Shown: positions 21,560 to 33,312 of the stretch, in pieces | How the letters are laid out: each line of letters starts with the position of its first letter | Numbering within the stretch: the first letter of the stretch is position 1 | NCBI GenBank assembly: GCA_001972305.1 | Contig: BDDD01005049.1 | Coordinates: 1 to 64,000 of the forward strand | Reading direction: 5' to 3' | Length of the DNA stretch: 64,000 nucleotides | From: Cephalotus follicularis | Taxonomy: Eukaryota; Streptophyta; Magnoliopsida; Oxalidales; Cephalotaceae | The notes under the pieces: model-generated | Seen by the model: only the letters and a program-made list of their open reading frames with translations | Told to the model about the DNA's origin: nothing | Databases searched by the model: none | Program-made: the position numbers and the translations under genes

Positions 21560-22875
21560 CACTGCAGCTCTCTGGTCCAGGGCATATACCCTAACCTGCA
21601 CTATAGGCATGATCCCATGGGCAGTTTACCACGTTCTCCCCTCACTGCAGAAGGTGCACTGGTACTAGGATGACCCTGATATTGATGTCCAAGACCATAG
21701 CCCTGCTGATAACTGATACACTGGTTCTACTGAGAACATCCCTGAGATCGAACCATACCATGTCCCTGCTGATTCCCTGAACCAGTCATGTCACGAGGAC
21801 AATCTCTAGCTATGTGGTCTAAAGCTCCACAACCCATGCACTTGCCGGTCCACCACCAACAATAATCGGATGTATGGTTAGAGCGTTGACAGTGCACGCA
21901 TAGACAAAAGGAAGCCCGACTAGCACCACTGGAAAGTCTAAAGCAACCTCCCTGTGAAGATGTCCTCCTTTGCTCTCACTATCGTGAACCCTGCCCTCCA
22001 CGCCATGGACTGCCAATACTCCAAGGTGATTCACCCTGACTAGGGCTACTGTTCCCTGATCTCTGGGACCTTTTACTGCTCCAAGAACTCCTCCCTAACT
22101 ACCAACCTGAACAAGCAGGTCTACTACCACCAGTCTGAATCCTCAAATTGCACAGTTCCTCAGATACACACACAGGATCTCTGGCTCTGCTAGCTAACTC
22201 AAAAAAGGATCTCAATCGTAGAGGCACTAGTTTCTGACTGATAACTAGCATGAGCCCACAAAGAAACTTCTTGGACTTCCTTGCCTCTATACAGACCATG
22301 TCAGGAGCTACTCTTGCTAATTCTATAAACTTGGCCTCATACTGGGCCACAGTCATGCTGCCTTGCGCCAGACCAAGAAATCAGACCTCCTTCCTGTCAA
22401 CCTCAGCCTCAGGAAAGTACTTCTCGTTGAACTCTACAACAAACAAGTCCCAAGACGTCACCATCCCTGATTCCTCCTAAGAACACTCAACCATCCTCCA
22501 CCAGTGCCCTGCATCACCCAACAACATATAAGTAGCAAAAGCAATCCTCTGCGAGTTAGAACATTCCAAGACCCCAAAGATTTTCTCCATCTGCGTCAAC
22601 CATTTCTCAGAGGCAATAGCATCAATATCTCCCATAAAAAGTGGGGGATTTAACTGTAAGAACCTGATCAAGGGATCCTCCCTGCCTGCAGTACAATCAA
22701 CTGGTCTCTCTGCTGCCTCTGCACGGCTAGATAGTCTTGCATCCGTGGTTTGCTCTGCTACAGCCACTTGTCGCTGCATAATTTTGTTCATTTGAGCCAT
22801 AATGGCATGCATCTCCCTTATATAATCCCTAAGCTCTTCTTGAGCGGAAGCAACAAATTCAGCTTCTTGTGCCAT
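21560..22875 (-). pseudogene. gag: gag of element C
   Basis: The start at 22875 gives MAQEAEFVASAQEEL, then the capsid part with WLTQMEKIFGVLECS. A TAG lies at 22477. A later segment (22356 to 22099) has MTVAQYEAKFIELA. The nucleocapsid region, about 21906 to 21795, has two complete zinc knuckles with C-x2-C-x4-H-x4-C spacing: CVHCQRSNHTSDYC and CMGCGALDHIARDC. They are preserved although the frame around them is broken. The structure matches that of B, with both knuckles better kept. Confidence 0.85.
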
Positions 22876-23119
22876 ATTATCTTCTCCCTATTCCCCAATA
22901 CCTTTATTAACTCATGTGCGTCTGGTCGACGGCCCACCCCTAGACCTTCTTGGAGTTCCTCCACGCTGACCTTCCGTAACTACCGTATATAAGAGAAAAG
23001 AATTAGATATCCACTTATCTTTAACGATAATTGAAAAATAATTGCTCCATAATAATCTTATCCATAACACTTAATTCCAATAGCCAAGGATCTTATCTTG
23101 CCATAGCCAACATTGAGTG

Positions 23120-23131
23120 GCTCTAATACCA
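23120..23131 (-). other. Primer-binding site of element C
   Basis: The minus strand reads TGGTATTAGAGC, one base from TGGTATCAGAGC, five bases from the LTR end at 23137. Confidence 0.87.
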
Positions 23132-23792
23132 CTTACTGTCACACCCCGAACCATGCGAGAACACCACAGCCCAACACATGGCAAGCCATCCATCAGTCCA
23201 TCCATATAATTATAGCATAATATCCAAAATACGGTATTATTTAAAACTTTAATACATAAATAAGCATGCAGAAAAAAACATTCAAAACCTTGCATGGATA
23301 AACACAAATAATAATACATCACGTTCCACATATGTGTGTAGAACTGCCACAAGAAGATAGGTCAATACAATTGAATACATCAATTCTTATACATTCAAAG
23401 TCTCTCATAAGGTAGATAATAACAATGGGAACAGCCGCTGGAAATCCTGCTCAGCAACCTGTCCTATCTCACTGCGTAGCATCCTCTACGCTCGCCCTTA
23501 GATATTGTGCCAATTTTGAGAATGGGTCAGCCAAACACAGCCATGTAGGCAATACTATATGCAATGAAGTGAGCAGATATATACAGATATATGCATGGCA
23601 TTTAAAATGCATGAATGCCAATTATGGACAACGCCAGTACATCTACCATACCTAAGCAGTGACATACTAAACGAGTCCCAATCACACAACTTACCATCCA
23701 TAAACCTTAACTCTACAGACATTCCATAACCATACCATGAACATACCTTGACCCTACCATAACAATGTGGGATCGAGATAACATTGACCACA

Positions 23793-24318
23793 TTAACCTT
23801 CCTTTAATACTGGTCCCCTTAGGTTCCAGCCTTTAATTACTTCCCTCCCTTAATTCGAGTCACCTTAGGTTCCAGCCTTTAAGTACTTAACCCTCCCTTA
23901 ATGCTAGTCCCCTTAGGTTCCACCCTTTAATTACTTAACCCTCGCTTAATGCTAGACCCCTTAGGTTCCAAACTTTAATTACTTAACCCTCCCTTAATGC
24001 TAGTCCCCTTAGGTTCCAATCATTAATTACTTAACCCTCCCTTAATGCTAGTCCCCTTAAGTTACAGCCTTTAATTATTTAACCCTCCCTTAATGCTAGT
24101 CCCCTTAGGTTCCAGCCTTTAATTACTTAGCACTCCCTTAATTTTAGTCCCCTTAGGTTTCAACCTTTAATTACTTAACCCTCCCTTAATGCTAGTACCC
24201 TTATGTTCCAATCTTTAATTACTTAACCCTCCCTTAATAATAGTCCCCTTAGGTTCCAGCCTCTAATTACTTAACCCACCCTTAATGCTATTCCCCTTAG
24301 GTTCTAGCCTTTAATTAC
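23793..24318. repeat. 48-bp tandem repeat, about 11 copies
   Basis: It has the same unit as 7813-8100, with about eleven copies counted by the recurring CTTAGGTTCCAGCC block. The copy number difference between the two LTRs arose after insertion of C. Confidence 0.92.
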
Positions 24319-24724
24319 TTAAATGGTTCGATAGGTCAAATCCACTATGCAGTGTCTCTTCGTAGGATCACCCCTAAAGTGGTTCCTATAGGTCCATACC
24401 AACAAAATCCACAACCTTACAACCCTTTTTATACTCTTTTTGCAATGCTACTCCTCAAAGGTTCTATCCCCTAATGACGTTCCTTTAGGTCAACCATACC
24501 CTGCCATATCCCTATCAAAGTTCGTAAACCATTTATGGAAAACCTGATTGAAATCCATTGAAGATAGATTGTGTAACTCCATCATGTTTAAAATTAGGTT
24601 TTGATAGGTTACACGGCCTTAAGGGGGCTTCCTATGGATCCCATTTGAGTGTAGAAAAAACTGGGGTTGAGAACCATTTCATTTTGTCCCAGACGGGGCA
24701 AAATGTCAACTATTTGCTGCTAGG

Positions 24725-24788
24725 CATCGATGGTTTGAAGTGCAAAGTGTTGCTGGTTTCGTGCAAGGCGTCAACGATTAAGGCGTTA
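24725..24788. repeat. Start of a GTCGAC-type array in the C 5' LTR
   Basis: Cores ATCGAT, GTTGCT and GTCAAC correspond to the first three positions of the array at 8486. The array is cut by insertion of LTR J. Confidence 0.6.
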
Positions 24789-24970
24789 TGTAAGCCCCAA
24801 GTTACGGATGTATGCACTTTGTTAGTATTTATTCGGTATTGTACAATTTTATATTTACGGATGACATGGATTGTATATGATATATATTATTTTCATTTAA
24901 GACTATTTACGGGTAGTTGGGGTTCAATAGAGCCTAAACATAATTTTTTAGAATATTCCCCAAAAGAAGT

Positions 24971-24981
24971 CTATATATGAC
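24971..24981 (+). promoter_or_regulatory. Putative TATA box of LTR J
   Basis: CTATATATGAC is followed by a CT-rich leader of about 60 bp. Position and composition are typical of a plant LTR promoter. No independent evidence is visible. Confidence 0.4.
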
Positions 24982-25035
24982 AGTTTTGCTCTTTCATTCA
25001 CACATTCATTCTCATCTCCTGTTCTAGAGAGAGAG

Positions 25036-26645
25036 TGATGGAATCGAATAAACCGACTCCGGTGCCAAAATGGACATAGGGTGTAAGAGTGCAGAATAAA
25101 ATTTTTAACAACCAATCATGCAGTGGAAGAACACCCAATATAACTAAAACAAGTCCATAAAGGCACATCCACAGATCCCATGGATCACCACAACATCAAC
25201 AGAATTGAAATGGTGTCACCATTGCATTCAATGGTGACACACAAACATGGCAAGAAGAAGAGGGGCCAAAGTTTATACCAGTGGGTGAAGGCTCCTTCTT
25301 TCTTTGCCGCTACAAGCTTGAGTAGATTCCCTTTGATCTTCTCCAAGCCTCAGGAACAGCAAGCAATCCTTCCAGCAAACACCAAGAGCTAGAACTCAGT
25401 CACTCTCTCACTTAGCTTAGAAAAAGAGTATTGATTATGACCAATGAAGTCAGTAATCAATCCACCCTAGATAAGCCTTGCTTGGTGTATATCAAAAAAA
25501 GGGAACACACACTTGCAGAGAAGAATTCGTAGTCCAATTCCCAGCAAAAGTGTCTCAACTCTAACTCTTTTTTCATTTTTGCAGAAATGCTTAATATCAG
25601 CCACTAATCCTCTCTCCCAATTTCCCATTTACTCAGAATGATGGCCTTCATTCCCTTGGAGTCCGAAGCCATGATTCCCATGTTTCTAAAAATGTGCAAG
25701 AACGGGAGCTGGATGCTGGAAACGAGGGAGAGATCGTGCCCACGATTTGAGCTTGTGCACAGGTTGCACGTTCTGCTCAAAGACGTCGATGCCTTCCAAA
25801 TGACGTCGACGTCTATGCATCGTGGCACTAAAGCAAATCGATACTTTCTAAAAGACATCGACGTCTTTATCAGGGATACGCATCGATGTCTTTCTAAAAG
25901 ACGTCGACGCATTCTGGCTAGTGAAGCACAAAGAGTCTAACTCCATTAGTATTTTCATGTCCCTTCGAATATTGGTTAAGTAAGATCAAACATAAGTGTT
26001 TTCACAAAATGTAAGATCCATACAACCGATATTTGACACCAAGACTTAATATGTCTAACATATTAAAAACCTAGTCATTATAAGGCAGGGACCCTTTAAA
26101 ATCTTGGTTATCCGAGAGGTGTTCATAAATTACCGAAATACCCCTCGGGTCTGGTTTAGCCATTCTAAATGGTCCTCGACCAATTTAAATGCTATTGGAA
26201 TAATATCCAATATTATCCAGATGGAAAAAATTAATCTAATTAATTTTCCCAAAACCTCAATAACCACAGATTTTCTAAGTTGTCGGTTCACGTGCACTAT
26301 AATTCCTTGTCATACTTGGCCCCGATTGAGGTCTAGGGTAAGGAAATGTGTCAACCCTAGATAGTACCTCAATGGCTAAAATATCTGATCATTACTAGGA
26401 CCTTTGGTAAACTCTCTGGAAATCCAATTTCCAGTCTACCTCAACCTTTGCCAAGGATTTCATATGTCCAAAGTATAATCAAACAATAATAGGGCCGATC
26501 ACCTTCGCTCATGTGTGACAATCCCTTATTGCCCACTCACTTATATTCGTATAGATTCGATCATACCCAAAGACCACCCGATTGCCAGCCCTGCGCAAGG
26601 ACTGGGTAAGGTGGAGATCAAAGCATAACATCACTATATCTAACA
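25036..26645 (-). mobile_element. Solo LTR F2b (1610 bp, Copia type)
   Basis: It is bounded by exact GAGAG copies at 25031-25035 and 26646-26650. On the minus strand it runs TGTTAGATATAG... to ...CCATCA. It aligns, inverted, with the full F2 LTR at 33313-35449 but lacks an internal stretch matching about 33327-33885, a deletion of roughly 560 bp. The region around 25780-25912 holds its GTCGAC-type array. Confidence 0.9.
25783..25912. repeat. GTCGAC dyad array in F2b
   Basis: Cores lie at 25785, 25805, 25856, 25882 and 25903. The arms here are GACGTC/GACGTC, giving a 12-bp perfect palindrome at 25802-25813. Flanking text resembles TCTTTCTAAAAGAC. Confidence 0.78.
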
Positions 26646-26960
26646 GAGAGTGAGTTAGAGAGAGAGTAGGCAGAATTAGGCAACAAATGAGTCTTTGGGA
26701 TCGTAGCGAAGTGTAGAATTTGAAGTGAGAAGCAGAACAAGGATTCAATCAACCAATCAATTGTTCTTCGTTCTGAACGAAATTGAGGTAGGTTCTACGT
26801 ATATACTTTGAATCCATGCATATTAACAGAATTGATGGATTTTATGGTTATGGATAACTGTATGTATGCTAGATGAATGGATTATGCTTATTGCTATGAT
26901 TGATTGTGGCTTAAAGCGGAAATCATAGAGAATTGAGAGTTTTAGGTTTGTAGACCTAAT

Positions 26961-28367
26961 TGTTCACGAATTTTGAATGTTTTAAATTTATACCGCAAGT
27001 GCACGGTTGTGCAGTAATGGGTCAAACGCTAGGAAACAAGCTAAATTAATTATAATCTATTCAACCTAGGTGAAGTATGCAAAATTGGAGTAATATTAAA
27101 CTAACAGAAATAACACATGAAAAATTATGCATTAATCAATCAAGAAATAAACTGAATAAAATATGCAAGAGAAAATCGACTTTAGGGTATAGAAACTCAC
27201 CATAGATTATATTGAACAACTCACTTACTTGATTAAGCAGACCTTGGTAACCAACAGCAGGTAGGTCAATACGGAGTACGACTGTGATAAAAAATCGTAT
27301 GAGTAGTCATGCTAGGTCTATATTGAGGGTGGCAACGACGAAAAATCGTATGAGTAGACATGCTATGTCTATACGAAGTGTGTTCGGCGTGACAAACCAT
27401 ATGAGTAGACTCCATTGATTGCATTGAAAACCATCCATTAATCAATATTCTTATTCATCGACACGATGTTTGTGGATATTAATCAGACAAACAAAGTGTG
27501 TGTGAAGGTAGAAAATTGAGAACAAATCAAAACTTCAAGGATTTTTATTGATGGAGTTGAATTAATAAAATCTAGGCTTTGTTCTAACCCTAAAAACCTT
27601 AAGAGTTTAGCTACAAAACATTGTAATAAAGACTAAAAATTGAAGAAGAAGAAGAAAGGTGGCTACAAAGCATTTCACTAGCTTGTACACATTGTTATGG
27701 TTGGCCTTATAATGTATTTATAGTTACAAAATTGCTAAAAAATGAAAAGAAAATAACCTAGTTACAAAACTAGCAAAAAATCTGAACTTTCCAATTTTCC
27801 TACTATTCGTAAGCGTTGATGCTTACGTCTTGGGTGTCGACGGTTTGTGCTTTGCATTGACGCTTTGATGTTGTGACGTGAATGTATACCACACTTTAGG
27901 TGCGAAGCGTTGATGGATTGAGTCTGAGCGTAGACGGTTTAGTACAAAAGGTTTTAGGCATTACTCAAAGGCTCTAAGCGTCGACGCTATTGTGAATCCA
28001 TCAGCGCCTTATAGCTAAGCGTCAACGCTTAAAGTCAAGGCATCAACGCTTAATGTGTATAATCAGATTATGAACCTTCTGTTCCAAAGTGCTTCAATTC
28101 TCCTCCTAACCGCCGGCGTTTTGTATATAAGCGTCGATGCTTATCCTCTAGGCGTCGACGCTTTGCCCTCTTTTCTACAGAAAAAATGTCAATCTTCAAG
28201 CTTTAATCTTTTTATCTTCAATTTGCACCAATTTGAATAGTATTTATGCACTTTAATCTTCTTGGCCTTATACCTGAAAATCAACACACAATAACCAAAG
28301 TTGTCTATTCTAAGCATAAAAATATCACAAATAAATCATCAAAAACAACACATTTTTATGCTAAACA
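26961..28367 (-). repeat. Athila-like 3' LTR (1407 bp)
   Basis: It runs from TGTTCACGAA to ATGCTAAACA and aligns with 33001-33312 plus 35455-36575. A TATA-like TATAAATA on the minus strand near 27715-27722 lies 100-440 bp downstream of the GTCGAC array. Confidence 0.9.
27812..28160. repeat. GTCGAC dyad array in the Athila-like 3' LTR
   Basis: Cores or variants lie at about 27815, 27836, 27856, 27909, 27930, 27958, 27979, 28000, 28021, 28042, 28112, 28133 and 28154. Most neighbours are 20-21 bp apart. Typical arms are AGCGTC/GACGCT, giving a 12-bp perfect palindrome at about 27979. Confidence 0.88.
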
Positions 28368-29580
28368 AATACCCCCATACTTAAATTTTGCTTGTCCTCA
28401 AGCAAACAAAATGGAAAGCTAAAACCAGAAAACAAACACGAAAACACAAACAGAAAACACAAACAAAAACCTTACTAACTTACATAGGAATCACGATTGC
28501 ATTTAGCATATGCAACAAGCCGTTAAACCCCTAGGTGTCCCTAGATGAAGAGTTTTGTCTCGTGAGTGTTTTCCAGCAAATAAACACACAAAATTCAGTT
28601 CATTTGAACTTTGAAAATAGGGAAAATGTATCACTACTTAAAAATTCATAGACACCCCCATACTTGAACTTTATTATCTCATTCCAAGTTCTAGAATCAA
28701 CACACATCTCAATTAAGGAGCTTTACCAAAATTTTCTGTTTTCCCACAATATATACCAATCAAGATATGCATTCTTTGCAACATAAAATACTACTCTGGA
28801 GTCGGACAAAGAACTTTAGGACTTACACATTGTTTTCTTTCTTTCTCTTTTCTTTTCTCTTTTCATTGAACTCATTCCTCCACTACTGTTGTTTTGAATG
28901 ACATGGATGGAGCAAACACCAGACACCCAAATTACTAAATAGCTTCAGATTTTACCATCTTAAATTCATGCAATGTCTTGATCTCTTAAGTTTTCTAAAA
29001 GACCCATGTTGCGAGCTTTCGACCAGTTACTCTCAAACCAGTTGGCTTTAAGGAACTAGGCGTAAAACACCCCTAAGGCTTAATTACTCGAATCAAATAG
29101 GCTACAGACCAAGATTGAATTCAAAGAGGTAAAATATACATTATTTTCCTTCTTTTTCTTCTTTTTTTTTTTAATGCAAGAACATTAATTCCTTGTCTTC
29201 CTCCTTACTAGGATTTATGAAACCTTGAAAACACCCAAGACATCCTTTTATATTCATTCTTTTCATTTATTTTTTTACACGAACTCCTACCTTGAGATGT
29301 ATTCCTTTTCTATTCCTTGAAAACAAAATTTTTATTATTTATCCTATGGGGTTTTCTAATATTTCTAAGTACATCAACATTTATTCCTACTTTAAAAATG
29401 AAAATGAACCATGTACTAAATACACCCCTGCCCTCCCAACTTAAATTTTGCATTGTCCTCAATGCAATGAAGATTAACTAAAATAACAATGCATGATCAA
29501 TGAAATGGATGTGAACAAATGCAATAAATAAACGAACAATAGGGGAAGGGTTTACCGCATATGATCATGGAGGCTTGAAT
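28368..29580 (-). other. Athila-like 3' untranslated region with polypurine tracts
   Basis: The functional polypurine tract borders the LTR at 28368-28381 (minus strand GTATGGGGGTATT, preceded by AAATTTAA). Similar tracts recur at about 28654-28668 and 29427-29445, the last next to GAGGACAATGCAAAATTTAA. No coding region is supported; long T- or CT-rich runs occur on the plus strand. Confidence 0.6.
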
Positions 29581-29589
29581 TAAAGAGGC

Positions 29590-30162
29590 TCATGCAAGTC
29601 CATGGCCTCCTCCATCGATGCCGCTTGAAATTCTAAAAAATGTTATTGCTCGTTTCCCGTTCATCGTGAATTCATCTCCAATACATGTCTTACAAAGCTC
29701 AAACATATGAGGTGAAAGCATAGTTTTAACAATATGATCATCATCCCGATCTTCACCAATAAAATTTATCAAGAAACCCATAACATTTTAGTGCATCTCC
29801 TATACCTGTCATATCAATCTTAAACACACCATATGAGAACATAATTTTTACAATATAAGCATCACCTCAAGAGGATATACACCAATAAAAACCATTAAGA
29901 GAACAAGAAAAGTCATGGCTAGCCAGCCAGTCAAACATTTTTCATTGATAATGCACACCCTCCATCCTATCTGGTCTTTAGTAGCGAAAAAATTATTTTT
30001 GATAGTGGTGTGAGGGTGAGACAGCGTGCTAAGCTTGTGAGTGAAATGGGATAGATCATCCCATTGACTATCCGAGGTGGAATCAATGATCCCATTGTCC
30101 AACCAACTCAGAATTTCCTTTTGTGTGACCTCCAATTCCTCGATTTCTCTCAAACATTCCAT
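29590..30162 (-). pseudogene. Reverse transcriptase remnant of the Athila-like element
   Basis: Reading from 30162, a segment resembling the Athila region ahead of RT is followed by GWRVCI (normally within GWRVCIDYRKLN), then, in a shifted frame, MFDWLASHDF and a degraded FLDGxSGY-like block near 29880-29930. The DYRKLN-to-catalytic-loop part is deleted, and no YxDD-type motif is found. Downstream frames to 29590 contain stops. Identification rests on short motifs, so confidence is moderate. Confidence 0.55.
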
Positions 30163-30261
30163 GAAATTACTATCAAAATCTGTGTCGAAGTACGTTTGGT
30201 CAGATGTGGCAAGTTAGTGAGTGTAATGGGAGAGATAATCCCATTCACTTTCCAAAGTTGG

Positions 30262-30509
30262 CTAAATGATCTCATTTTCCAGCCACGTTAACATTTCCTC
30301 TTGGGTGGTTTTCGTTTCCTCAAATTCTCTCATACACTCAATGAAGTCTCTATCAAAATCAATGTCAACATATGTTTCAATTGTATCAGGAATGGAGTGT
30401 ATCACGTAGACTTCATCAAAGTCAGCTTGATGCTTTCCCAAATGGAAAATGTTAAAGTCTATTGACGACTTTCCAAAACTCAACTTCGTGAGACCATTTC
30501 GGTAATTTA
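30262..30509 (-). pseudogene. Segment between protease and RT of the Athila-like element
   Basis: It is continuous with the protease frame region and contains the acidic run ECMREFEETKTTQEEML. A second, similar run (ECLREIEELEVTQKEILSWL) opens the frame at 30162, so this part is duplicated or belongs to a repeated spacer. I know of no catalytic function for it. Confidence 0.5.
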
Positions 30510-30812
30510 TCAAAGCATTTCTCGTGGCCAAGAATGGTCTACCAAGGATAACTGGGATTTGATCGTTATATTCGTAACAGGTTGGGTATCTAATATGACA
30601 AATTCGACGGGAAAGAAAAACTCACCAACCTTGATTAAAACATCCTCAATTTTCCCTTTCGGTACTTTCACTGACCTATCAGCTAATTGCAAAGTCATCG
30701 TGGTCGGGCGCAACTCTCCTAAACCATGTTGCTCAAAAACTGAAGAAGGCAACAAATTCACTCTTGCTCCTAAATCCAGCAAAGCATGTTCAAATTTGGT
30801 ATTCTGAATCAC
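30510..30812 (-). pseudogene. Aspartic protease remnant of the Athila-like element
   Basis: The order is ALLDLGARVNLLPSSVF, then ADRSVKVPKGKIEDVLIKVGEFFFPVEFVIL. This matches Athila/Tat retropepsin, whose catalytic motif is normally D-L/S-G-A with NLMP or NLLP. Here the motif is DLGARVNLLP, which suits the family. The upstream join to gag is broken. Confidence 0.78.
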
Positions 30813-30899
30813 ACAAGAGATTGTCGGGTAGCCAGGATCTTTGTACTTTGGAACCTTGGGTTACGAAATAATCTTAGTGGTATTGGCTGCCAAGAAAGC

Positions 30900-32773
30900 T
30901 TTTTTCGAAGACTGAAGGATCCTCTTTTTAGTGCATAAGTCTTTTAAGATTTTTGCGTAAGAGGGCACCTAAGCAATAGCATCAAGAAATTGAAGGTTGA
31001 TTTGGACTTGTTTAAACGTTTCTACTATCTTTTCCATTTCTGGGGCTTTCTTATTTTTCTCTAATCTCTATGGAAAAGGAACTGGGGGATAATATGAACG
31101 CTCGGGTACTTCCACTGGTTGTTCCTTCTTCTTCTCTTATTCTTCTTCCTTCTTTTCATCGTGTTCGCTTAAATTCGTTGGTTGCGCGGAGGAGTCAACC
31201 AAATGTTCATTTAAATTTTCTTGCTCTGAGGACTCATCTAAATGCTCGCTCAAATTTTCTGATGGATCCGCTGGTTGGTAATCATTTTCACTCCGCGGGC
31301 CAAACACTTGGTCCACTGGTCCCAAGGAAGAAGATGAGCATTGCGGATTAAATATTGGTGGAATGTGAGCGGGCTGGTTCATAGTAGTCCAAGGATTCGG
31401 GTCAGGTTGTGAGGCGATTTTTCCTTTCTCTCTCTATGCAACGCAGATGCTACCTGAGAGATTTACTTCTCCATATTATGCTGACTAGTCATCAAAATGC
31501 TCATGAGAAGCTCCATGTTCTATTCTAACGAGGAAATCCTAGACATGTCTTCCCTTTGGTACAACAATGCAGGTGATTATTGATTTTGAAATTGATTTTG
31601 TGGGAAAGACGGACGAATGTCATTTGAAGTTTGCGAGAACCTTTGATAAGTCTGCTGTGGTGCAAACTGGCCAGGGAAGCTCGAAGGTTGCCCCAAAAAG
31701 TTTGATGATTGACCAAAAAAATTTGGTGTTTGACCAGACAAATTCGATGGTCTCCATGAGAAATTCGGATGGTTTCGCCAACCCAGATTGTAGGTATTAC
31801 TATACGGGTTGTATTGATTCATTGTGAAAATATTCTCTGGAAGATACTGATTTTCAAAGTAGTTCGTGCATTCTTCAAACACATGACTTGGTGATTGGAA
31901 CCAAGAACACATAGGGGCACTTTGATTGATGTGATTTGATTGTGCGAGACCCCTAACTATCGACTCTGATCTACTGATAAGGTTGTCTAACTATGCCTCC
32001 TTAGCAACTGCCCCTTCTATAACGTACCCTTTATTCGGCAAAGCTCTCTCCGAAACTTGAGTGGACTCACACTCCCTAGTTCACTCACCCAAATCTACGA
32101 GGAAATTCCAAGCCTCGTTTTCATCGGTGTACAAGGTGAACCCATCTGGACACATCGAGTCTACCAATTGCTTGGTCTGGTAGTCGATGCCTTCGTAGAT
32201 GATTTGGCACAAATTCCACGTGTTCAAACCATGATGTGGACACTATAATAGAAGGTCTTTGAAACGTTCCATACATCGAGACAATGATTCATTGGGTCGC
32301 TGGCGAAACTGGAGAATGTCGTTCCTAAGTTTATTGGTTTTGTGCAGTGGAAAGAACTTCTTGTGGAATGAAAAAGTGAAATGGTTCCATGTAGAGATGG
32401 AACCATGGGTTAAACTGTAAAGCCACTTTTTAGCTCCATCTTCGAGTGAAAAATTGATAAATCGTAATTTTATTGCATCATCCTAGAGTTGTTGGAGTTT
32501 CATGAGGGCACCCACCTCCTCGAACTCGTGAAGGAAGAGATATGCATTCTCATTGGGTAAACCATGGAAGTGCGGGAGCATGCTAATGAATTGAGATTTT
32601 AACTCGAAATTGTTCCCTTGAGGGGAAGGCAACTGCATACAGGATGGTTGCGCGGTTCTCATAGGATAGAATCTATCGCGCAGAGTTTGTATGGATCGCC
32701 CATCCGCCATTGGTGCTTGTTGATGGTTAATTCTTTCGAGACGATGGTTTGGACCACGCACCCACTCAGTCAT
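30900..32773 (-). pseudogene. gag: gag of the Athila-like element
   Basis: The start at 32773 leads to FELKSQFISMLPHFHGLPNENAYLFLHEF with the capsid signature FELKS...LPxFHGL of Athila/Tat elements. Stops separate the following capsid pieces. Near 31912 the nucleocapsid reads CSWFQSPSHVFEEC, where family members have a CxxC knuckle, so the zinc site has lost a cysteine. Next come YSNTYNLGWRNHPNFSW and many Q/N/F-rich repeats of the SGQTPNF kind (31577-31912). The tail to about 31137 is rich in S, E, N and P. A highly charged region leads to the protease. Confidence 0.82.
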
Positions 32774-32976
32774 AAACTAACAGAACGTACTAACGAGTAA
32801 TTACAAACTAACACAAAACACACACTAAAACAGAAAATACTAAATTAAATCAACTGAAATTCATTAAAGCAAAAAAACACAAAGCTAAAGCAAACCATAT
32901 TTTTTAAATTAATTAATTAAAGTAAACTAAATACTACAAATCAGTCGAATAAGTTAAAACTAATTTAAAACTTATT

Positions 32977-32994
32977 TTCCCAGAAACAATGCCA
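32977..32994 (-). other. Primer-binding site, tRNA-Asp-like
   Basis: The minus strand reads TGGCATTGTTTCTGGGAA, resembling the Athila site TGGCGCCGTTGCCGGGGA with several transitions. It lies six bases from the LTR at 33001. Confidence 0.75.
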
Positions 32995-33312
32995 AAAAAT
33001 TGTTCACGAATTTTGAATGTTTTAAATTTATACCGCAAGTGCACGGTTGTGTAGTAACGGGTCGAATGCTAGGAAACAAGCTAAATTAATTATAATCTAT
33101 TCAACCTAGGAAAAGTATGGAAAATTGGAGTAATATTAAACTAACAGAAATCACGCATGCAAAATTATGAATTAATCAATCAACAAATAAACTGAATAAA
33201 ATATGCAAGAGAAAATCGGCTTTAGGGTATAGAAACAGACCATAGATTGTATTGAACAACTCACTTACTTGATTGATCAGACCTTGATAACCAACGGCAG
33301 CTAGGTCGATAC

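Larger units (their letters stand above)
7157..24788 (-). mobile_element. Element C: decayed Ty3/Gypsy chromovirus carrying nested elements
   Basis: Minus-strand order is 5' LTR (from 23137 upward, cut at 24788), primer site (23131 to 23120), gag (22875 to about 21600), protease, RT, RNase H, integrase and a chromodomain remnant (to about 18345), polypurine tract (18315 to 18305), and the 3' LTR (18304 to 7157, split by element B). The left LTR begins TGTCACACCCCG at 7157 after GGTAT. LTR copies differ far more than those of A (roughly 10% by eye, and in the copy number of a 48-bp repeat), so C is an old insertion and the outermost layer of the nest seen here. Confidence 0.85.
23137..24788 (-). 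repeat. Element C 5' LTR, interrupted by LTR J
   Basis: It matches the left LTR from TGTCACACCCCG to the shared AAGGC(G/A)TTA at 24788. There a new LTR starts (TGTAAGCCCC). The remainder of this LTR is not in the window. Confidence 0.87.

Noticed and set aside
25638..25940. A 100-codon frame opposite another 100-codon frame
   Set aside because: It lies fully inside solo LTR F2b and overlaps the dyad array. No motif is visible.
31567..31827. Plus-strand 86-codon frame
   Set aside because: It is antisense to the Athila-like gag nucleocapsid region.
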